Assembly (NCBI GenBank): GCA_900215285.1
Contig: OCMG01000002.1
Location: 310,001-374,000, forward strand
Reading direction: 5' to 3'
From: Ensifer adhaerens
GTDB taxonomy: Bacteria; Pseudomonadota; Alphaproteobacteria; Rhizobiales; Rhizobiaceae
DNA length: 64,000 nt
How positions within the stretch are numbered: position 1 is the first letter of the stretch; the number at the start of each line of letters is the position of its first letter. Positions 33,960 to 43,049 of the stretch are shown in pieces. A program made the position numbers and the translations under genes. The notes under the pieces are model-generated. The model had not been told where the DNA came from. It ran no database searches and saw only the letters and a program-made list of their open reading frames with translations.

Positions 33960-34298
33960 TCAATTCTCTCCCTTTTGATTGTTGTTGAGATAGGCATCCA
34001 AGCGATCCAGACGCGCCGACCAGCGCTCCCGCTCGGCCATCATCCACTCCGCCGCCTCGTCGAAACGTTGCGGCACCAGGCGGCACCAGCGGCTGCGCCC
34101 GCGCTTCTCGCTGGTAATCAGCCCACAATCCTCCAGCACCTTGAGATGCTGGGTGAACGAGGGCAGCGCCATGTCGAAGGGCTCGGCGAGCGCCGTGACG
34201 GGCAGTTCTCCCTCGACGAGACGAGACACAACCGCGCGACGCGTGGGGTCACTGAGGGCGTGGAAGGCAAGATCGAGAGCGTTCTGAAGGTTAGGCAT
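33960..34298 (-). CDS. ArsR-family winged-helix regulator
   Basis: The 112-residue protein has the ArsR helix-turn-helix (about 12-80, HALSDPTRRAVVSRLVEG and LPSFTQHLKVLEDCGLI). No metal-binding CxC motif is seen, which fits the non-metal subgroup paired with SRPBCC proteins. It probably represses its own operon from the palindrome at 34338-34357. The methionine at 34298 (MPNLQNAL) is preferred to one 27 bases upstream because family members begin there. Confidence 0.87.
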   Translation of the reverse strand: MPNLQNALDLAFHALSDPTRRAVVSRLVEGELPVTALAEPFDMALPSFTQHLKVLEDCGLITSEKRGRSRWCRLVPQRFDEAAEWMMAERERWSARLDRLDAYLNNNQKGEN

Positions 34299-34337
34299 AT
34301 GCCTTAGTAATCTGCGCCACTTCATGAGTCAAATCTT

Positions 34338-34357
34338 ATTTAGGTAATCGCCTAAAT
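34338..34357. promoter_or_regulatory. Inverted repeat, probable ArsR operator
   Basis: ATTTAGG-taatcg-CCTAAAT is a perfect 7-bp palindrome 40 bases before the ArsR start. The position and size fit an autorepressor site. Confidence 0.55.
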
Positions 34358-34397
34358 ATCGCCAACCAAGCCTTTATCGTGATTAAAAATTAAGCTT

Positions 34398-34805
34398 ATG
34401 ACTAACCCGACATCAAAACAGGCACTGCACACCCGACAAACAGTCCCGACTTTACTGGCACAAGGTTTGCTTGCCTCGGAGGCGATAGCTGGAGAAATGC
34501 CTTTCGTGACCTATCTGCCGCTTCTATGCATTGCGATCGCCCTGAGCTGGCCGGCTTTTGCCTCCGCTTACCGTCAGCACAATGCGCTTTCGCACGGCGA
34601 GCTTGCGACGGCAGCCATCGGATCCAGCATTTTTCTCGGCGCCATGGCCATGCTTTTCGCCGACGGAAGCCCGCTCGTTGGTCTCGCGCTTTTCGGCTGC
34701 GGCATGGCCGCAGCCCTTCTCGGCAATCGCTTCATCGCTTCGCGCTGGTCGCTGCTCGCGGCCGCCACCAGCTTCGGCTCCTATCTCATCGGTGCGGCGC
34801 ATTGA
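34398..34805 (+). CDS. Small multi-span membrane protein coupled to nasT
   Basis: The 135-residue product has three to four hydrophobic segments (about 38-57, 70-87, 92-110 and 115-133) and no recognised domain. Its stop TGA overlaps the likely TTG start of nasT (TTGA), so the two are translationally coupled. The pairing suggests a link to nitrogen regulation, but it may simply be an upstream gene whose translation sets nasT level. An ATG at 34398 fits the frame; no strong ribosome site is visible. Confidence 0.6.
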   Translation: MTNPTSKQALHTRQTVPTLLAQGLLASEAIAGEMPFVTYLPLLCIAIALSWPAFASAYRQHNALSHGELATAAIGSSIFLGAMAMLFADGSPLVGLALFGCGMAAALLGNRFIASRWSLLAAATSFGSYLIGAAH

Positions 34806-35401
34806 CCGGATCGAAGATCACCGCAGACCTGACGATCCTGGTGATCGACGAGAACGCCATCCGCGCCTCGATTATTGAGGAGGGGCTGGCCGAGGCCGGG
34901 CATTGCAAGGTCACGGTCATTCACGAGGTCAACGGCGTCGCGCGGCTGATCGAGACGTTGCAGCCCGATGTCATCATCATCGATATCGAAAGCCCGAACC
35001 GCGACATGATGGAGCATATGTTCCAGCTCACCCGCTCCGTCTCAAGGCCGATCGCCATGTTTGTCGATCGCTCGGACACGGCCTCCATCGAGGCCGCCGT
35101 CGATGCGGGTGTCTCGGCCTATATCGTTGACGGGCTGAAGAAGGAGCGCGTCAAGCCGATCCTCGACATGGCGGTGAGCCGGTTCAACGCCTTCAGCCGT
35201 CTGCAGCGCGAACTCGCCGAGGCGCGCAACGCCCTGGAAGAGCGCAAGGTCATCGAGCGCGCCAAAGGCATTCTGATGAAGATGCGGGGCCTGAGCGAGG
35301 AAGAGGCGTTTGCGCTGTTGCGCCAGTCCGCCATGAACGAAAAGAAGAAGATCGCCGACATTGCCCAGAGCGTGGTCACGGCTGCGGGGCTGCTGTTGTG
35401 A
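34802..35401 (+). CDS. nasT: NasT, ANTAR-domain RNA-binding antiterminator
   Basis: NasT binds hairpins in the nitrate-assimilation leader and prevents termination when NasS is bound to nitrate or nitrite. The 199-residue product has a pseudo-receiver (about 10-125, LTILVIDENA) and a C-terminal ANTAR domain (about 135-195, KVIERAKGILMKMRGLSEEE). A TTG start at 34802 is inferred: it is the first start matching the family's N-terminus and overlaps the preceding stop. nasS follows 27 bases later, and a matching leader RNA is found at 36873-36993. Confidence 0.93.
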   Translation: MTGSKITADLTILVIDENAIRASIIEEGLAEAGHCKVTVIHEVNGVARLIETLQPDVIIIDIESPNRDMMEHMFQLTRSVSRPIAMFVDRSDTASIEAAVDAGVSAYIVDGLKKERVKPILDMAVSRFNAFSRLQRELAEARNALEERKVIERAKGILMKMRGLSEEEAFALLRQSAMNEKKKIADIAQSVVTAAGLLL

Positions 35402-35428
35402 TGGGTGACGCGATCGGGAGAAACGGCC

Positions 35429-36697
35429 ATGAGTGAGATGTTTTCCATGAGCGCCATAGGGTCGGCCTCCGCGCCGCCGGTCGTCAACCGCGAGCAGAAG
35501 GCGCTGCGCGCCGGCTTCATTCCGCTGATGGACGCCTCGATCCTCATCGTGGCCGCCGAACTTGGCTTTGCAGAGAAAGAAGGGCTGAAGCTCGATCTGG
35601 TGCGCGACGTCTCCTGGGCCAATGTGCGCGACCGCCTCGCCTTCCGGCAGTTCGACATCGCCCATATGCTCTCGCCGATGCCTGTCGCCTCCATGCTGGG
35701 TCTCGGCTCGAACCCCTCGCCCACCATCACGCCGTTTTCGCTTGGACGCGGCGGCAACGCGATCACGCTGTCCGCGCGCATCTTCGAGCGCATGCAGGCG
35801 CTCACCGGCCTCTCCGACGACGCAAGCGCGCTCGCCAATGCACAGGCGCTGGCCGCCGTGCTCGCCGACATGCGCGCGCGCGGCGAGGCAGCACCCACGC
35901 TTGGCATGACCTATCCCTTCTCGTCGCATAACTACGAATTTCGCTACTGGCTCGCGGCCGGCGGGATCGATCCGGACAAGGATGTGAAGCTTGTCGTCGT
36001 TCCGCCGCCGCTCACCTCCGACGCGCTGGCCGCCGGCGCCATTGACGGGTTCTGCGTCGGAGCGCCCTGGAACATGGTGGCCTCCGAGCGCGGCACGGGC
36101 CGCATCGTCGCAGCCAAGCAGGATATCTGGCCGCTCGCGCCGGAAAAGGTGATCGGGATGCGCCCCGAATGGGCGGAGGCGAACGCCGAGACGGTCTCCC
36201 GGCTCGTCGTCGCGCTCGACCGCGCAGCACGCTGGTGCGACGAACCCGCTAATCACGATCATCTCGCAGAGATCCTCAGCTCCGCTCCCTATATCCCTGC
36301 CCCGCGCGACATCATCCGCCGCGTGCTCAACGGCGAATTCAGCCTCGACGCCCAGGGCAACAAGCGCATCATCCCGGATTACTTCCTCTTCCATCGCGGC
36401 GCCGCGAACTATCCGCGCCCCGAACAGGCGCTCTGGATCTACAGCCAGATGATGCGCTGGGGCCAGACGCGCTTTTCGGAAGAGGACCGCACGCGCGCCG
36501 AGGGCGCCTACCGGCCGGACCTTTATCGAAACGCGCTGGGCGCAGAAGCGTCCGTTCCGGACCCGGCGGAAGAAGCGGCCATGCTGGCGAATTTCATGGA
36601 CGGACAGGCTTTCGACCCGACGCGGATGCAGGACTACGTGGCACGTTTTCCGGTCAAGACGGATGCTGCACCGCCGCTTGCCGCGCACGACGCCTGA
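35429..36697 (+). CDS. nasS: NasS, cytoplasmic nitrate/nitrite sensor
   Basis: NasS is a NrtA/CmpA-like binding protein that works in the cytoplasm, sequestering NasT until nitrate or nitrite binds. The 422-residue product shares with the transporter protein NrtA the stretches YWLAAGGIDPDKDV and DGFCVGAPWN but lacks a signal peptide, which separates it from NrtA 0.3 kb downstream. ATG at 35429 is supported by GGGAG eight bases upstream. The nasTS pair lies directly before the operon it is expected to control. Confidence 0.92.
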   Translation: MSEMFSMSAIGSASAPPVVNREQKALRAGFIPLMDASILIVAAELGFAEKEGLKLDLVRDVSWANVRDRLAFRQFDIAHMLSPMPVASMLGLGSNPSPTITPFSLGRGGNAITLSARIFERMQALTGLSDDASALANAQALAAVLADMRARGEAAPTLGMTYPFSSHNYEFRYWLAAGGIDPDKDVKLVVVPPPLTSDALAAGAIDGFCVGAPWNMVASERGTGRIVAAKQDIWPLAPEKVIGMRPEWAEANAETVSRLVVALDRAARWCDEPANHDHLAEILSSAPYIPAPRDIIRRVLNGEFSLDAQGNKRIIPDYFLFHRGAANYPRPEQALWIYSQMMRWGQTRFSEEDRTRAEGAYRPDLYRNALGAEASVPDPAEEAAMLANFMDGQAFDPTRMQDYVARFPVKTDAAPPLAAHDA

Positions 36698-36844
36698 TCA
36701 CGCTGCATTGCACAAAAAATACGCAGGTCGACCGGAATGCCGAATTTATAGTCGCCAATCGCTGGTTCTCGCCCGAACGGGCAAATGCGCTCCCAAGTCA
36801 AAACTGGCTGAAATTCCAGCGCCATAGCGCCACCTCACCAAAAC

Positions 36845-36860
36845 TGGCACACCGCTTGCT
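36845..36860 (+). promoter_or_regulatory. Sigma-54 promoter of the nitrate assimilation operon
   Basis: TGGCAC-ACCGC-TTGCT is a full match to the -24/-12 consensus for RpoN. The predicted start point at about 36870 falls just before the first leader hairpin. NtrC is the expected activator, so nitrogen limitation would switch on transcription. Confidence 0.85.
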
Positions 36861-36872
36861 TATCTAATCACA

Positions 36873-36916
36873 TCCGGTCAACGGCGACCGGAGACAAGAG
36901 CGCCTGAAGCGCGCTC
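36873..36916 (+). promoter_or_regulatory. ANTAR-type two-hairpin leader (NasT target)
   Basis: Hairpin 1 is TCCGGTC-AACGGC-GACCGGA (36873-36892), a 7-bp stem with a hexaloop having A at position 1 and G at position 4, the rule for ANTAR targets. Hairpin 2, GAGCGC-ctgaagc-GCGCTC (36898-36916), follows after five bases. The tandem arrangement a few bases after the predicted start matches known NasT and NasR leaders. Hairpin 2 has a seven-base loop that does not strictly obey the A1/G4 rule. Confidence 0.75.
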
Positions 36917-36965
36917 ACCAGAGACATCGACGTCGCTTGGTTCTGCACACCGGATCTCCCATCCG

Positions 36966-36993
36966 GCCGTTGCACCAACCAGCGGCGTTTTTT
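36966..36993 (+). terminator. Leader attenuator (intrinsic terminator before nrtA)
   Basis: GCCGTTG-caccaac-CAGCGGC (one G-T wobble) is followed by GTTTTTTG. It lies between the ANTAR hairpins and the nrtA start at 37036. An overlapping alternative stem CCGGAT-ctccc-ATCCGG uses the first base of the terminator and could act as antiterminator. Confidence 0.8.
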
Positions 36994-37035
36994 GTTTTCC
37001 GCATCTCCGTCAAATCACCAGAGGGACTTAAAGCA

Positions 37036-38334
37036 ATGACGAAGACGACAGGAACAGGTATCGGCCGCCGCGATCTCTTGAAGGTCACATCCGCCGCAGC
37101 GCTGATCAGCGCAGTCAAAATGGCATTTCCTTCCGGCGCCTTCGCGCAATCTGCAGGCCCCGAAGTCAAAGGCGTGAAGCTCGGCTATATCGCGCTGACC
37201 GATGCCGCTCCGCTGCTGATCGCCAAGGAAAAGGGCATTTTCGACAAATACGGTCTCACGGAAGTCGAGGTGATCAAGCAGGCATCCTGGGGCGCAACGC
37301 GCGACAATCTCGTGCTCGGCGGCGCGGCCAACGGCATCGACGGCGCGCATATCCTGACCCCCATGCCCTACCTGATTTCCACCGGCAAGGTGACGCAGAA
37401 CAACGTGCCGGTGCCGATGTCGATCCTCGCGCGCCTCAATCTCGACAGCCAGGGCATTTCGGTTGCACAGGAATATGCCTCGACCGGTGTGCAGCTCGAT
37501 GCGTCCAAGCTGAAGGACGCTTTTGCGGCCAAGAAGGCGAAGGGCGGCGAGATCAAGGTTGCCATGACCTTCCCCGGCGGGACGCATGATCTCTGGCTGC
37601 GCTACTGGCTCGCCGCCGGCGGCATCGACCCGGACAAGGACGTTTCCACGATCGTCGTTCCGCCGCCGCAGATGGTTGCCAACATGAAGGTCGGCAACAT
37701 GGATGCCTTCTGTGTGGGCGAGCCGTGGAACGAGCAGCTTGTCAACCAGGGCATCGGCTTTACCGCCTGCACGACCGGCGAAATCTGGAAGAAGCATCCG
37801 GAAAAGGCGCTGGGATTGCGCACCGACTGGATCGAGAAGAACCCGAATGCCGCAAAGGCGCTGCTGATGGCCGTGATGGAAGCCCAGATCTGGGCCGACA
37901 GCATGGACAACAAGGACGAGATGTCGACCATCCTCGGCAAACGGCAATGGTTCAACGTGCCGCCGAAGGACGTCGCCGGCCGCCTCAAGGGCAATATCAA
38001 TTACGGCAATGGCCGCGTTGTCGAGAATACCGGGCTTGAGATGAAGTTCTGGAAGGACCACGCCTCCTATCCGTTCAAGAGCCACGACGCCTGGTTCCTC
38101 ACCGAGAATATCCGTTGGGGCAAGTTTGCGCCCGACACGGACATCAAGTCGCTGGTCGACAAGGTGAACCGCGAAGACCTTTGGCGCGCCGCCGCCAAGG
38201 ATCTGGGTGTTGCCGCCGCCGACATTCCGACCTCCACGTCGCGGGGGAAAGAGACCTTCTTCGACGGCAAGGTCTTCGATCCGGAAAACCCCAAGGCCTA
38301 TCTCGACAGCCTGAAGATCAAGGCGATGGCCTGA
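37036..38334 (+). CDS. nrtA: Nitrate ABC transporter substrate-binding protein
   Basis: The 432-residue NrtA/CmpA-type protein captures nitrate in the periplasm. It has a twin-arginine signal (GRRDLLKVTSAAALI, about residues 9-24, cleavage near AFAQ). The mature part carries YIALTDAAPLLIAKEKG and FCVGEPWNEQL. It is the first gene after the regulated leader; ATG at 37036 is preceded by AGAGGGA. The Tat route is typical for rhizobial NrtA. Confidence 0.93.
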   Translation: MTKTTGTGIGRRDLLKVTSAAALISAVKMAFPSGAFAQSAGPEVKGVKLGYIALTDAAPLLIAKEKGIFDKYGLTEVEVIKQASWGATRDNLVLGGAANGIDGAHILTPMPYLISTGKVTQNNVPVPMSILARLNLDSQGISVAQEYASTGVQLDASKLKDAFAAKKAKGGEIKVAMTFPGGTHDLWLRYWLAAGGIDPDKDVSTIVVPPPQMVANMKVGNMDAFCVGEPWNEQLVNQGIGFTACTTGEIWKKHPEKALGLRTDWIEKNPNAAKALLMAVMEAQIWADSMDNKDEMSTILGKRQWFNVPPKDVAGRLKGNINYGNGRVVENTGLEMKFWKDHASYPFKSHDAWFLTENIRWGKFAPDTDIKSLVDKVNREDLWRAAAKDLGVAAADIPTSTSRGKETFFDGKVFDPENPKAYLDSLKIKAMA

Positions 38335-38450
38335 CGGCCGCGCCGCCCTGCCCGCTGCTTTCCCCTCGTGGCGGGCGGGGCCTTCATTCGATCCAAACGC
38401 CCGAACCAAACGCCAGACCTGAAGACTGGCATCGAAACAGGAAGAACCCC

Positions 38451-39350
38451 ATGACCGCCACTGCCCGCAAGGCCCAACCCGCGTCTGAGGCCAAGCCCCT
38501 GACAGAGCCTGTGACGAAGACGGCGACGGTCGTCGCGCTGCCGAAACCGATGCGCAGCACGTTCCGTCCGCAAGCCATCCTGCTCGCAGCCGCGCGTAAC
38601 GTCGTGCCGCCGCTCATCGTCTTGCTGATCATCCTCGCGGTCTGGCAGATTGCCTGTTCGCATCCCGGCGCCAGCCTGCCCGCGCCGTCACAGATCTGGG
38701 CCGATAGCGCCGATCTCATCCGCTCGCCCTTCTTCAACAACGGGCCGCAAGATATCGGGCTTGCCTGGCGCGTGTTGATCTCGCTGGAGCGCGTGGCCAT
38801 CGGCTTCGGGCTCGCCGCCTTTGTCGGCGTCATCTTGGGCGCCGTCGTCGGACAGTCGGTCTGGGCGATGCGCGGGCTCGATCCGATCTTCCAGGTGCTG
38901 CGCACCGTGCCGCCGCTGGCCTGGCTGCCGCTGTCGCTCGCCGCCTTCCGCGACAGCAACCCGTCCGCCATTTTCGTGATCTTCATCACCTCGATCTGGC
39001 CGGTGATCATCAACACCGCTGTCGGCGTGCGCAACATTCCGGACGATTACCGCAACATCGCCCGCGTGCTGCGGCTCAACCATCTCGAATTCTTTTTCCG
39101 CATCATGATCCCGGCCGCAGCACCCTACATCTTCACCGGGCTTCGCATCGGCGTCGGCCTCTCGTGGCTCGCCATCGTCGCCGCCGAAATGCTCACCGGC
39201 GGCGTCGGCATCGGCTTCTTCATCTGGGATGCGTGGAACTCGTCGCGCCTCTCCGACATCATCGTGGCGCTCGTCTATATCGGCGTCACCGGCTTCATCC
39301 TCGACAAGCTCGTTGCCTTTGTCGGGACCATCGTCACGCGCAGCAATTGA
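38451..39350 (+). CDS. nrtB: Nitrate ABC transporter permease
   Basis: The 299-residue membrane protein has six predicted segments and the BPD_transp_1 coupling region RNIARVLRLNHLEFFFRIMI. It follows nrtA after 116 bases and precedes the ATPase gene by 11 bases. A hydrophilic N-terminal extension of about 45 residues is rich in Ala, Pro and Lys. Together with NrtA and the ATPase it forms the high-affinity nitrate importer. Confidence 0.92.
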   Translation: MTATARKAQPASEAKPLTEPVTKTATVVALPKPMRSTFRPQAILLAAARNVVPPLIVLLIILAVWQIACSHPGASLPAPSQIWADSADLIRSPFFNNGPQDIGLAWRVLISLERVAIGFGLAAFVGVILGAVVGQSVWAMRGLDPIFQVLRTVPPLAWLPLSLAAFRDSNPSAIFVIFITSIWPVIINTAVGVRNIPDDYRNIARVLRLNHLEFFFRIMIPAAAPYIFTGLRIGVGLSWLAIVAAEMLTGGVGIGFFIWDAWNSSRLSDIIVALVYIGVTGFILDKLVAFVGTIVTRSN

Positions 39351-39361
39351 GGGAGGCCATC

Positions 39362-40159
39362 ATGACGAGCTATCTGAAGATCGACCATATCGACAAGAGC
39401 TTCGAGCGCGGCGGCGTCCGCACGGACGTTCTCAAGGACGTGTCGCTGACCATCGAGAAGGGGGAATTCGTTTCCATCATCGGCCATTCCGGCTGCGGAA
39501 AATCGACATTGCTCAACCTCATCGCGGGCCTCACCCGGGTCACCTCCGGCGCGATCCTGCTCGGCAACACCGAGGTCAACGCGCCGGGCCCGGAACGCGC
39601 CGTGGTTTTCCAGAACCATTCGCTGCTGCCCTGGCTCACAGTCTACGAGAACGTCAATCTCGCTGTCTCCAAGGTCTTTGCCGGCAAGAAGAGCAAGGCT
39701 GAGAAGCACGACTGGGTCATGCACAATCTCGACCTCGTGCAAATGGCCCATGCCAAGGACAAGCGGCCGTCAGAAATCTCGGGCGGCATGAAGCAGCGCG
39801 TCGGCATTGCCCGGGCGCTTGCCATGGAGCCGAAGATCCTGCTGCTGGACGAGCCCTTCGGCGCACTCGATGCGCTGACCCGCGCGCATCTGCAGGACGC
39901 CGTGATGGAAATCCACGCCCGCCTCGGCAACACGATGATCATGATCACCCATGACGTGGACGAGGCAGTTCTCCTCTCCGACCGCATCGTCATGATGACC
40001 AACGGCCCGGCCGCGCGCATCGGCGAAGTCCTCGAAGTCCCGATCCCGCGTCCGCGCGACCGCATCGCGCTCTCCGCCGACCGCACCTATCTCAAATCCC
40101 GCGAAGCCGTGCTGAAGTTCCTCTACGAACGCCACCGCTTCGTCGAAGCCGCGGAGTAA
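39362..40159 (+). CDS. nrtC: Nitrate ABC transporter ATP-binding protein
   Basis: The 265-residue ATPase has Walker A GHSGCGKST (about 42-50), the signature SGGMKQRVGIARAL, Walker B ILLLDEPFGALD and the switch ITHDVDEAV. It is of the NrtD/SsuB/TauB type and has no fused NrtA-like domain, unlike cyanobacterial NrtC; the symbol follows rhizobial usage. nirB starts five bases after its stop. Confidence 0.92.
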   Translation: MTSYLKIDHIDKSFERGGVRTDVLKDVSLTIEKGEFVSIIGHSGCGKSTLLNLIAGLTRVTSGAILLGNTEVNAPGPERAVVFQNHSLLPWLTVYENVNLAVSKVFAGKKSKAEKHDWVMHNLDLVQMAHAKDKRPSEISGGMKQRVGIARALAMEPKILLLDEPFGALDALTRAHLQDAVMEIHARLGNTMIMITHDVDEAVLLSDRIVMMTNGPAARIGEVLEVPIPRPRDRIALSADRTYLKSREAVLKFLYERHRFVEAAE

Positions 40160-40164
40160 TCACC

Positions 40165-42615
40165 ATGGCCCAGAAACTCGTCATCATCGGCAACGGCATG
40201 GCCCCCGGCCGCATGCTGGAGCATCTCTTCGAACAGGCCCCCGGCCTCTACGACGTCACGATCTTCAACGCCGAGCCGCGCGTCAACTATGACCGCATCA
40301 TGCTCTCGCCGGTCCTGTCTGGCGAAAAGACGTTCGAGGATATCATCATCCACGGCGACGGCTGGTACATCGAAAACAACGTGACCCTCTACAAGGGCCA
40401 CCGCATCGTCGAAATCGACCGCAACGCCCGCACCGTCACCTCCGATCACGGCGTGACGGAAAGCTATGACAAGCTGGTGATCGCCACGGGCTCCGTTCCG
40501 TTCATCATCCCGGTTCCGGGCAAGGATTTGCCTGGCGTCATCACCTATCGCGACCTCGACGATGTGGATGCGATGCTGCTGGCCGCCCAGTCGCGCGAAA
40601 AGGCGATCGTCATCGGCGGCGGCCTGCTCGGTCTCGAAGCCGCAGCCGGCCTTGCGCTGCGCGGCATGGACGTGACCGTGCTGCATGTCATGCCGACGCT
40701 GATGGAGCGTCAGCTCGATCCCGCCGCCGGCTATCTGCTGCAAAAGGCCGTGGAGGAACGCGGCATCAAGGTCATTACCAAGGCCAACACCAAGCGCATC
40801 ATCGGCACGGATCGCGTCGAGGGCATCGAGCTCGACAACGGGACGATCATCCCGGCGACGCTGGTCGTGATGGCCGTCGGTATCCGGCCGAATGCGGCTC
40901 TCGCCAAGGACGCCGGCCTTGCCGTCAATCGCGGCATCGTCGTCGATGCCGGCATGCAGACCTCTGACGGCGATATTCTCGCGGTCGGCGAATGCGCCGA
41001 AGTCGACGGCATGGTCTATGGCCTTGTCGCGCCGCTCTACGAGATGGCCCGCGTCGCTGCCGCGCATCTCGCCGGGGACAGCAGGCCGGCCTTCGTCCAT
41101 TCCGACACGCCGACCAAATTGAAGGTTACCGGCATCAACCTCTTTTCGCTCGGAGATTTCGCCGATGGCGACGACCGCGAGGAAATCGTGCTGCGCGATG
41201 CGACGGCCGGCGTCTACAAGCGCGTCGTCATCAAGGACAACCGCATCATCGGCACGGTTCTCTATGGCGAGACTTCCGACGGGGCGTGGTTCAACGACCT
41301 GAAGAAGAAGGGCACCGACATTTCCGCCATGCGCGACACGCTGATCTTCGGCCAGTCGTTCCAGGGGGGTGCTCCGCTGGACCCTATGGCGGCCGTTGCA
41401 GCCTTGCCGGATGATGCGGAAATCTGCGGCTGCAACGGCATATGCAAGGGCAAGATCACCTCGACCATCACGGCCAAGGGCCTGACGACGCTGGACGGCG
41501 TGCGCGCCCACACCAAGGCCTCCGCCTCCTGCGGCTCCTGCACCGGCCTTGTCGAGCAGTTGATGTCGCTGACGCTCGGCGATGCCTATAACCCCGCCGC
41601 CGTCACGCCCATGTGCACCTGCACCGAGCTTGGCCACGATGACGTGCGCCGGCTGATCAAGGCCAAGGGCCTGAAGTCCATCCCCGCCGTCATGCAGGAA
41701 CTGGAATGGAAGACCTCCTGCGGCTGCGCCAAGTGCCGCCCGGCGCTGAACTATTACCTCGTCTGCGACTGGCCGGACGAATATGCCGACGACTACCAGT
41801 CGCGTTTCATCAACGAGCGCGTCCACGCCAATATCCAGAAGGACGGCACCTATTCGGTCGTGCCGCGCATGTGGGGCGGCGTGACAAGTTCCGCCGAGCT
41901 TCGCGCCATTGCGGACGTGGTCGACAAGTTCGAAATCCCGATGGTGAAGGTCACCGGCGGCCAGCGCATCGACCTTTTGGGCGTCGAGAAGGAAGACCTG
42001 CCCGCCGTCTGGGCCGATCTCGGCAAGGCCGGCTTCATCTCAGGGCAGGCCTATGCCAAGGGCCTGCGCACCGTGAAGACCTGCGTGGGTTCCGACTGGT
42101 GCCGCTTCGGCACGCAGGATTCGACCGGGCTCGGCATCCGCATCGAGAAATTCATGTGGGGCTCCTGGACGCCCGCCAAGCTCAAGCTCGCCGTCTCCGG
42201 GTGTCCGCGCAACTGCGCGGAAGCCACCTGCAAGGATATCGGCGTCATCTGCGTGGATTCAGGCTTCGAAATCCATTTTGCAGGCGCTGCCGGCCTCGAC
42301 ATCAAGGGCACCGACGTTCTCGGCCTCGTGAAGACCGAGGACGAGGCGCTGGAGCATATCGTGGCGCTGACCCAGATGTATCGCGAGCAGGCCCGCTATC
42401 TGGAGCGCATCTACAAATGGGCGAAGCGCATCGGCCATGACGAGATCCGCCGACAGATCATGGAGGATCACGACAAACGCCGCGCCTATTACGAGCGCTT
42501 CGTCTTCAGCCAGAAATTCGCCCAGGTCGACCCGTGGTCGGAGCGCGTTTCCGGCAAGGACAAGCACGAGTTCAAGCCGATGGCCACCGTCGGCTTCCAT
42601 CAGGCAGCGGAGTGA
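40165..42615 (+). CDS. nirB: NAD(P)H-dependent assimilatory nitrite reductase, large subunit
   Basis: NirB reduces nitrite to ammonium in the cytoplasm. The 816-residue protein has an FAD domain (VIIGNGMAPGRML at the start) and NAD-binding loop VIGGGLLGLEAA, a BFD-like [2Fe-2S] region (CGCNGICKG and CGSCTG, about 422-470), a second cysteine cluster (SCGCAKCRP), and a siroheme/[4Fe-4S] domain with CVGSDWCRFG and SGCPRNCAEATC (about 640-690). Gene order nrt-nirB-nirD-nasA shows one operon from nitrate uptake to ammonium. Confidence 0.97.
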   Translation: MAQKLVIIGNGMAPGRMLEHLFEQAPGLYDVTIFNAEPRVNYDRIMLSPVLSGEKTFEDIIIHGDGWYIENNVTLYKGHRIVEIDRNARTVTSDHGVTESYDKLVIATGSVPFIIPVPGKDLPGVITYRDLDDVDAMLLAAQSREKAIVIGGGLLGLEAAAGLALRGMDVTVLHVMPTLMERQLDPAAGYLLQKAVEERGIKVITKANTKRIIGTDRVEGIELDNGTIIPATLVVMAVGIRPNAALAKDAGLAVNRGIVVDAGMQTSDGDILAVGECAEVDGMVYGLVAPLYEMARVAAAHLAGDSRPAFVHSDTPTKLKVTGINLFSLGDFADGDDREEIVLRDATAGVYKRVVIKDNRIIGTVLYGETSDGAWFNDLKKKGTDISAMRDTLIFGQSFQGGAPLDPMAAVAALPDDAEICGCNGICKGKITSTITAKGLTTLDGVRAHTKASASCGSCTGLVEQLMSLTLGDAYNPAAVTPMCTCTELGHDDVRRLIKAKGLKSIPAVMQELEWKTSCGCAKCRPALNYYLVCDWPDEYADDYQSRFINERVHANIQKDGTYSVVPRMWGGVTSSAELRAIADVVDKFEIPMVKVTGGQRIDLLGVEKEDLPAVWADLGKAGFISGQAYAKGLRTVKTCVGSDWCRFGTQDSTGLGIRIEKFMWGSWTPAKLKLAVSGCPRNCAEATCKDIGVICVDSGFEIHFAGAAGLDIKGTDVLGLVKTEDEALEHIVALTQMYREQARYLERIYKWAKRIGHDEIRRQIMEDHDKRRAYYERFVFSQKFAQVDPWSERVSGKDKHEFKPMATVGFHQAAE

Positions 42616-42619
42616 GATC

Positions 42620-42958
42620 ATGACCACGAACTGGATCGCCATCGGCCATATCGACGACATCCCGCTGCGCGGCGCGCGCTGCGTGAAGACGCCGGAGGGC
42701 AAGATCGCGGTGTTCCGCACCGCCGAAAACGAGGTCTTCGCCATCGAGGACCAGTGCCCGCACAAGGGCGGTCCGCTGAGCCAGGGCATCGTCCACGGCA
42801 AGGCCGTGACCTGCCCGCTCCACAACTTCGTCATCTCGCTGGAAAGCGGCCAGGCGCTGGGAGCGGACGAGGGCGAGGTGCGCACGATCCCGGTGCGCAA
42901 TATCGACGGGCAGCTGTCGATCGCCTTCGAGGCCGCGGCTCTGGTTGCGGCGGAGTGA
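42620..42958 (+). CDS. nirD: Nitrite reductase small subunit (Rieske-like)
   Basis: The 112-residue protein has a Rieske-type fold. The CPHKGGPLSQG and CPLHNFVISL segments match cluster-binding CxH and CxxH boxes, which many NirD proteins lack, so this copy may hold a [2Fe-2S] cluster. It starts four bases after nirB and ends before a 354-base repeat-filled gap. Confidence 0.93.
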   Translation: MTTNWIAIGHIDDIPLRGARCVKTPEGKIAVFRTAENEVFAIEDQCPHKGGPLSQGIVHGKAVTCPLHNFVISLESGQALGADEGEVRTIPVRNIDGQLSIAFEAAALVAAE

Positions 42959-43049
42959 GGCGGATGCTGATTGCGGTTGGCCTACCCCCCTCTGTCCTGC
43001 CGGCGTTCGTTGCTGCAATCGATTCACTGGATCGATTGCTTCGCTGCGC

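Noticed and set aside
35042..36688. Minus-strand open frame of 548 codons opposite nasS.
   Set aside because: NasS homology on the plus strand is clear and the minus product is arginine-rich without a domain.
40123..41826. Minus-strand open frame of 567 codons opposite nirB.
   Set aside because: Antisense shadow of nirB, whose siroheme and iron-sulfur cysteines are all present.
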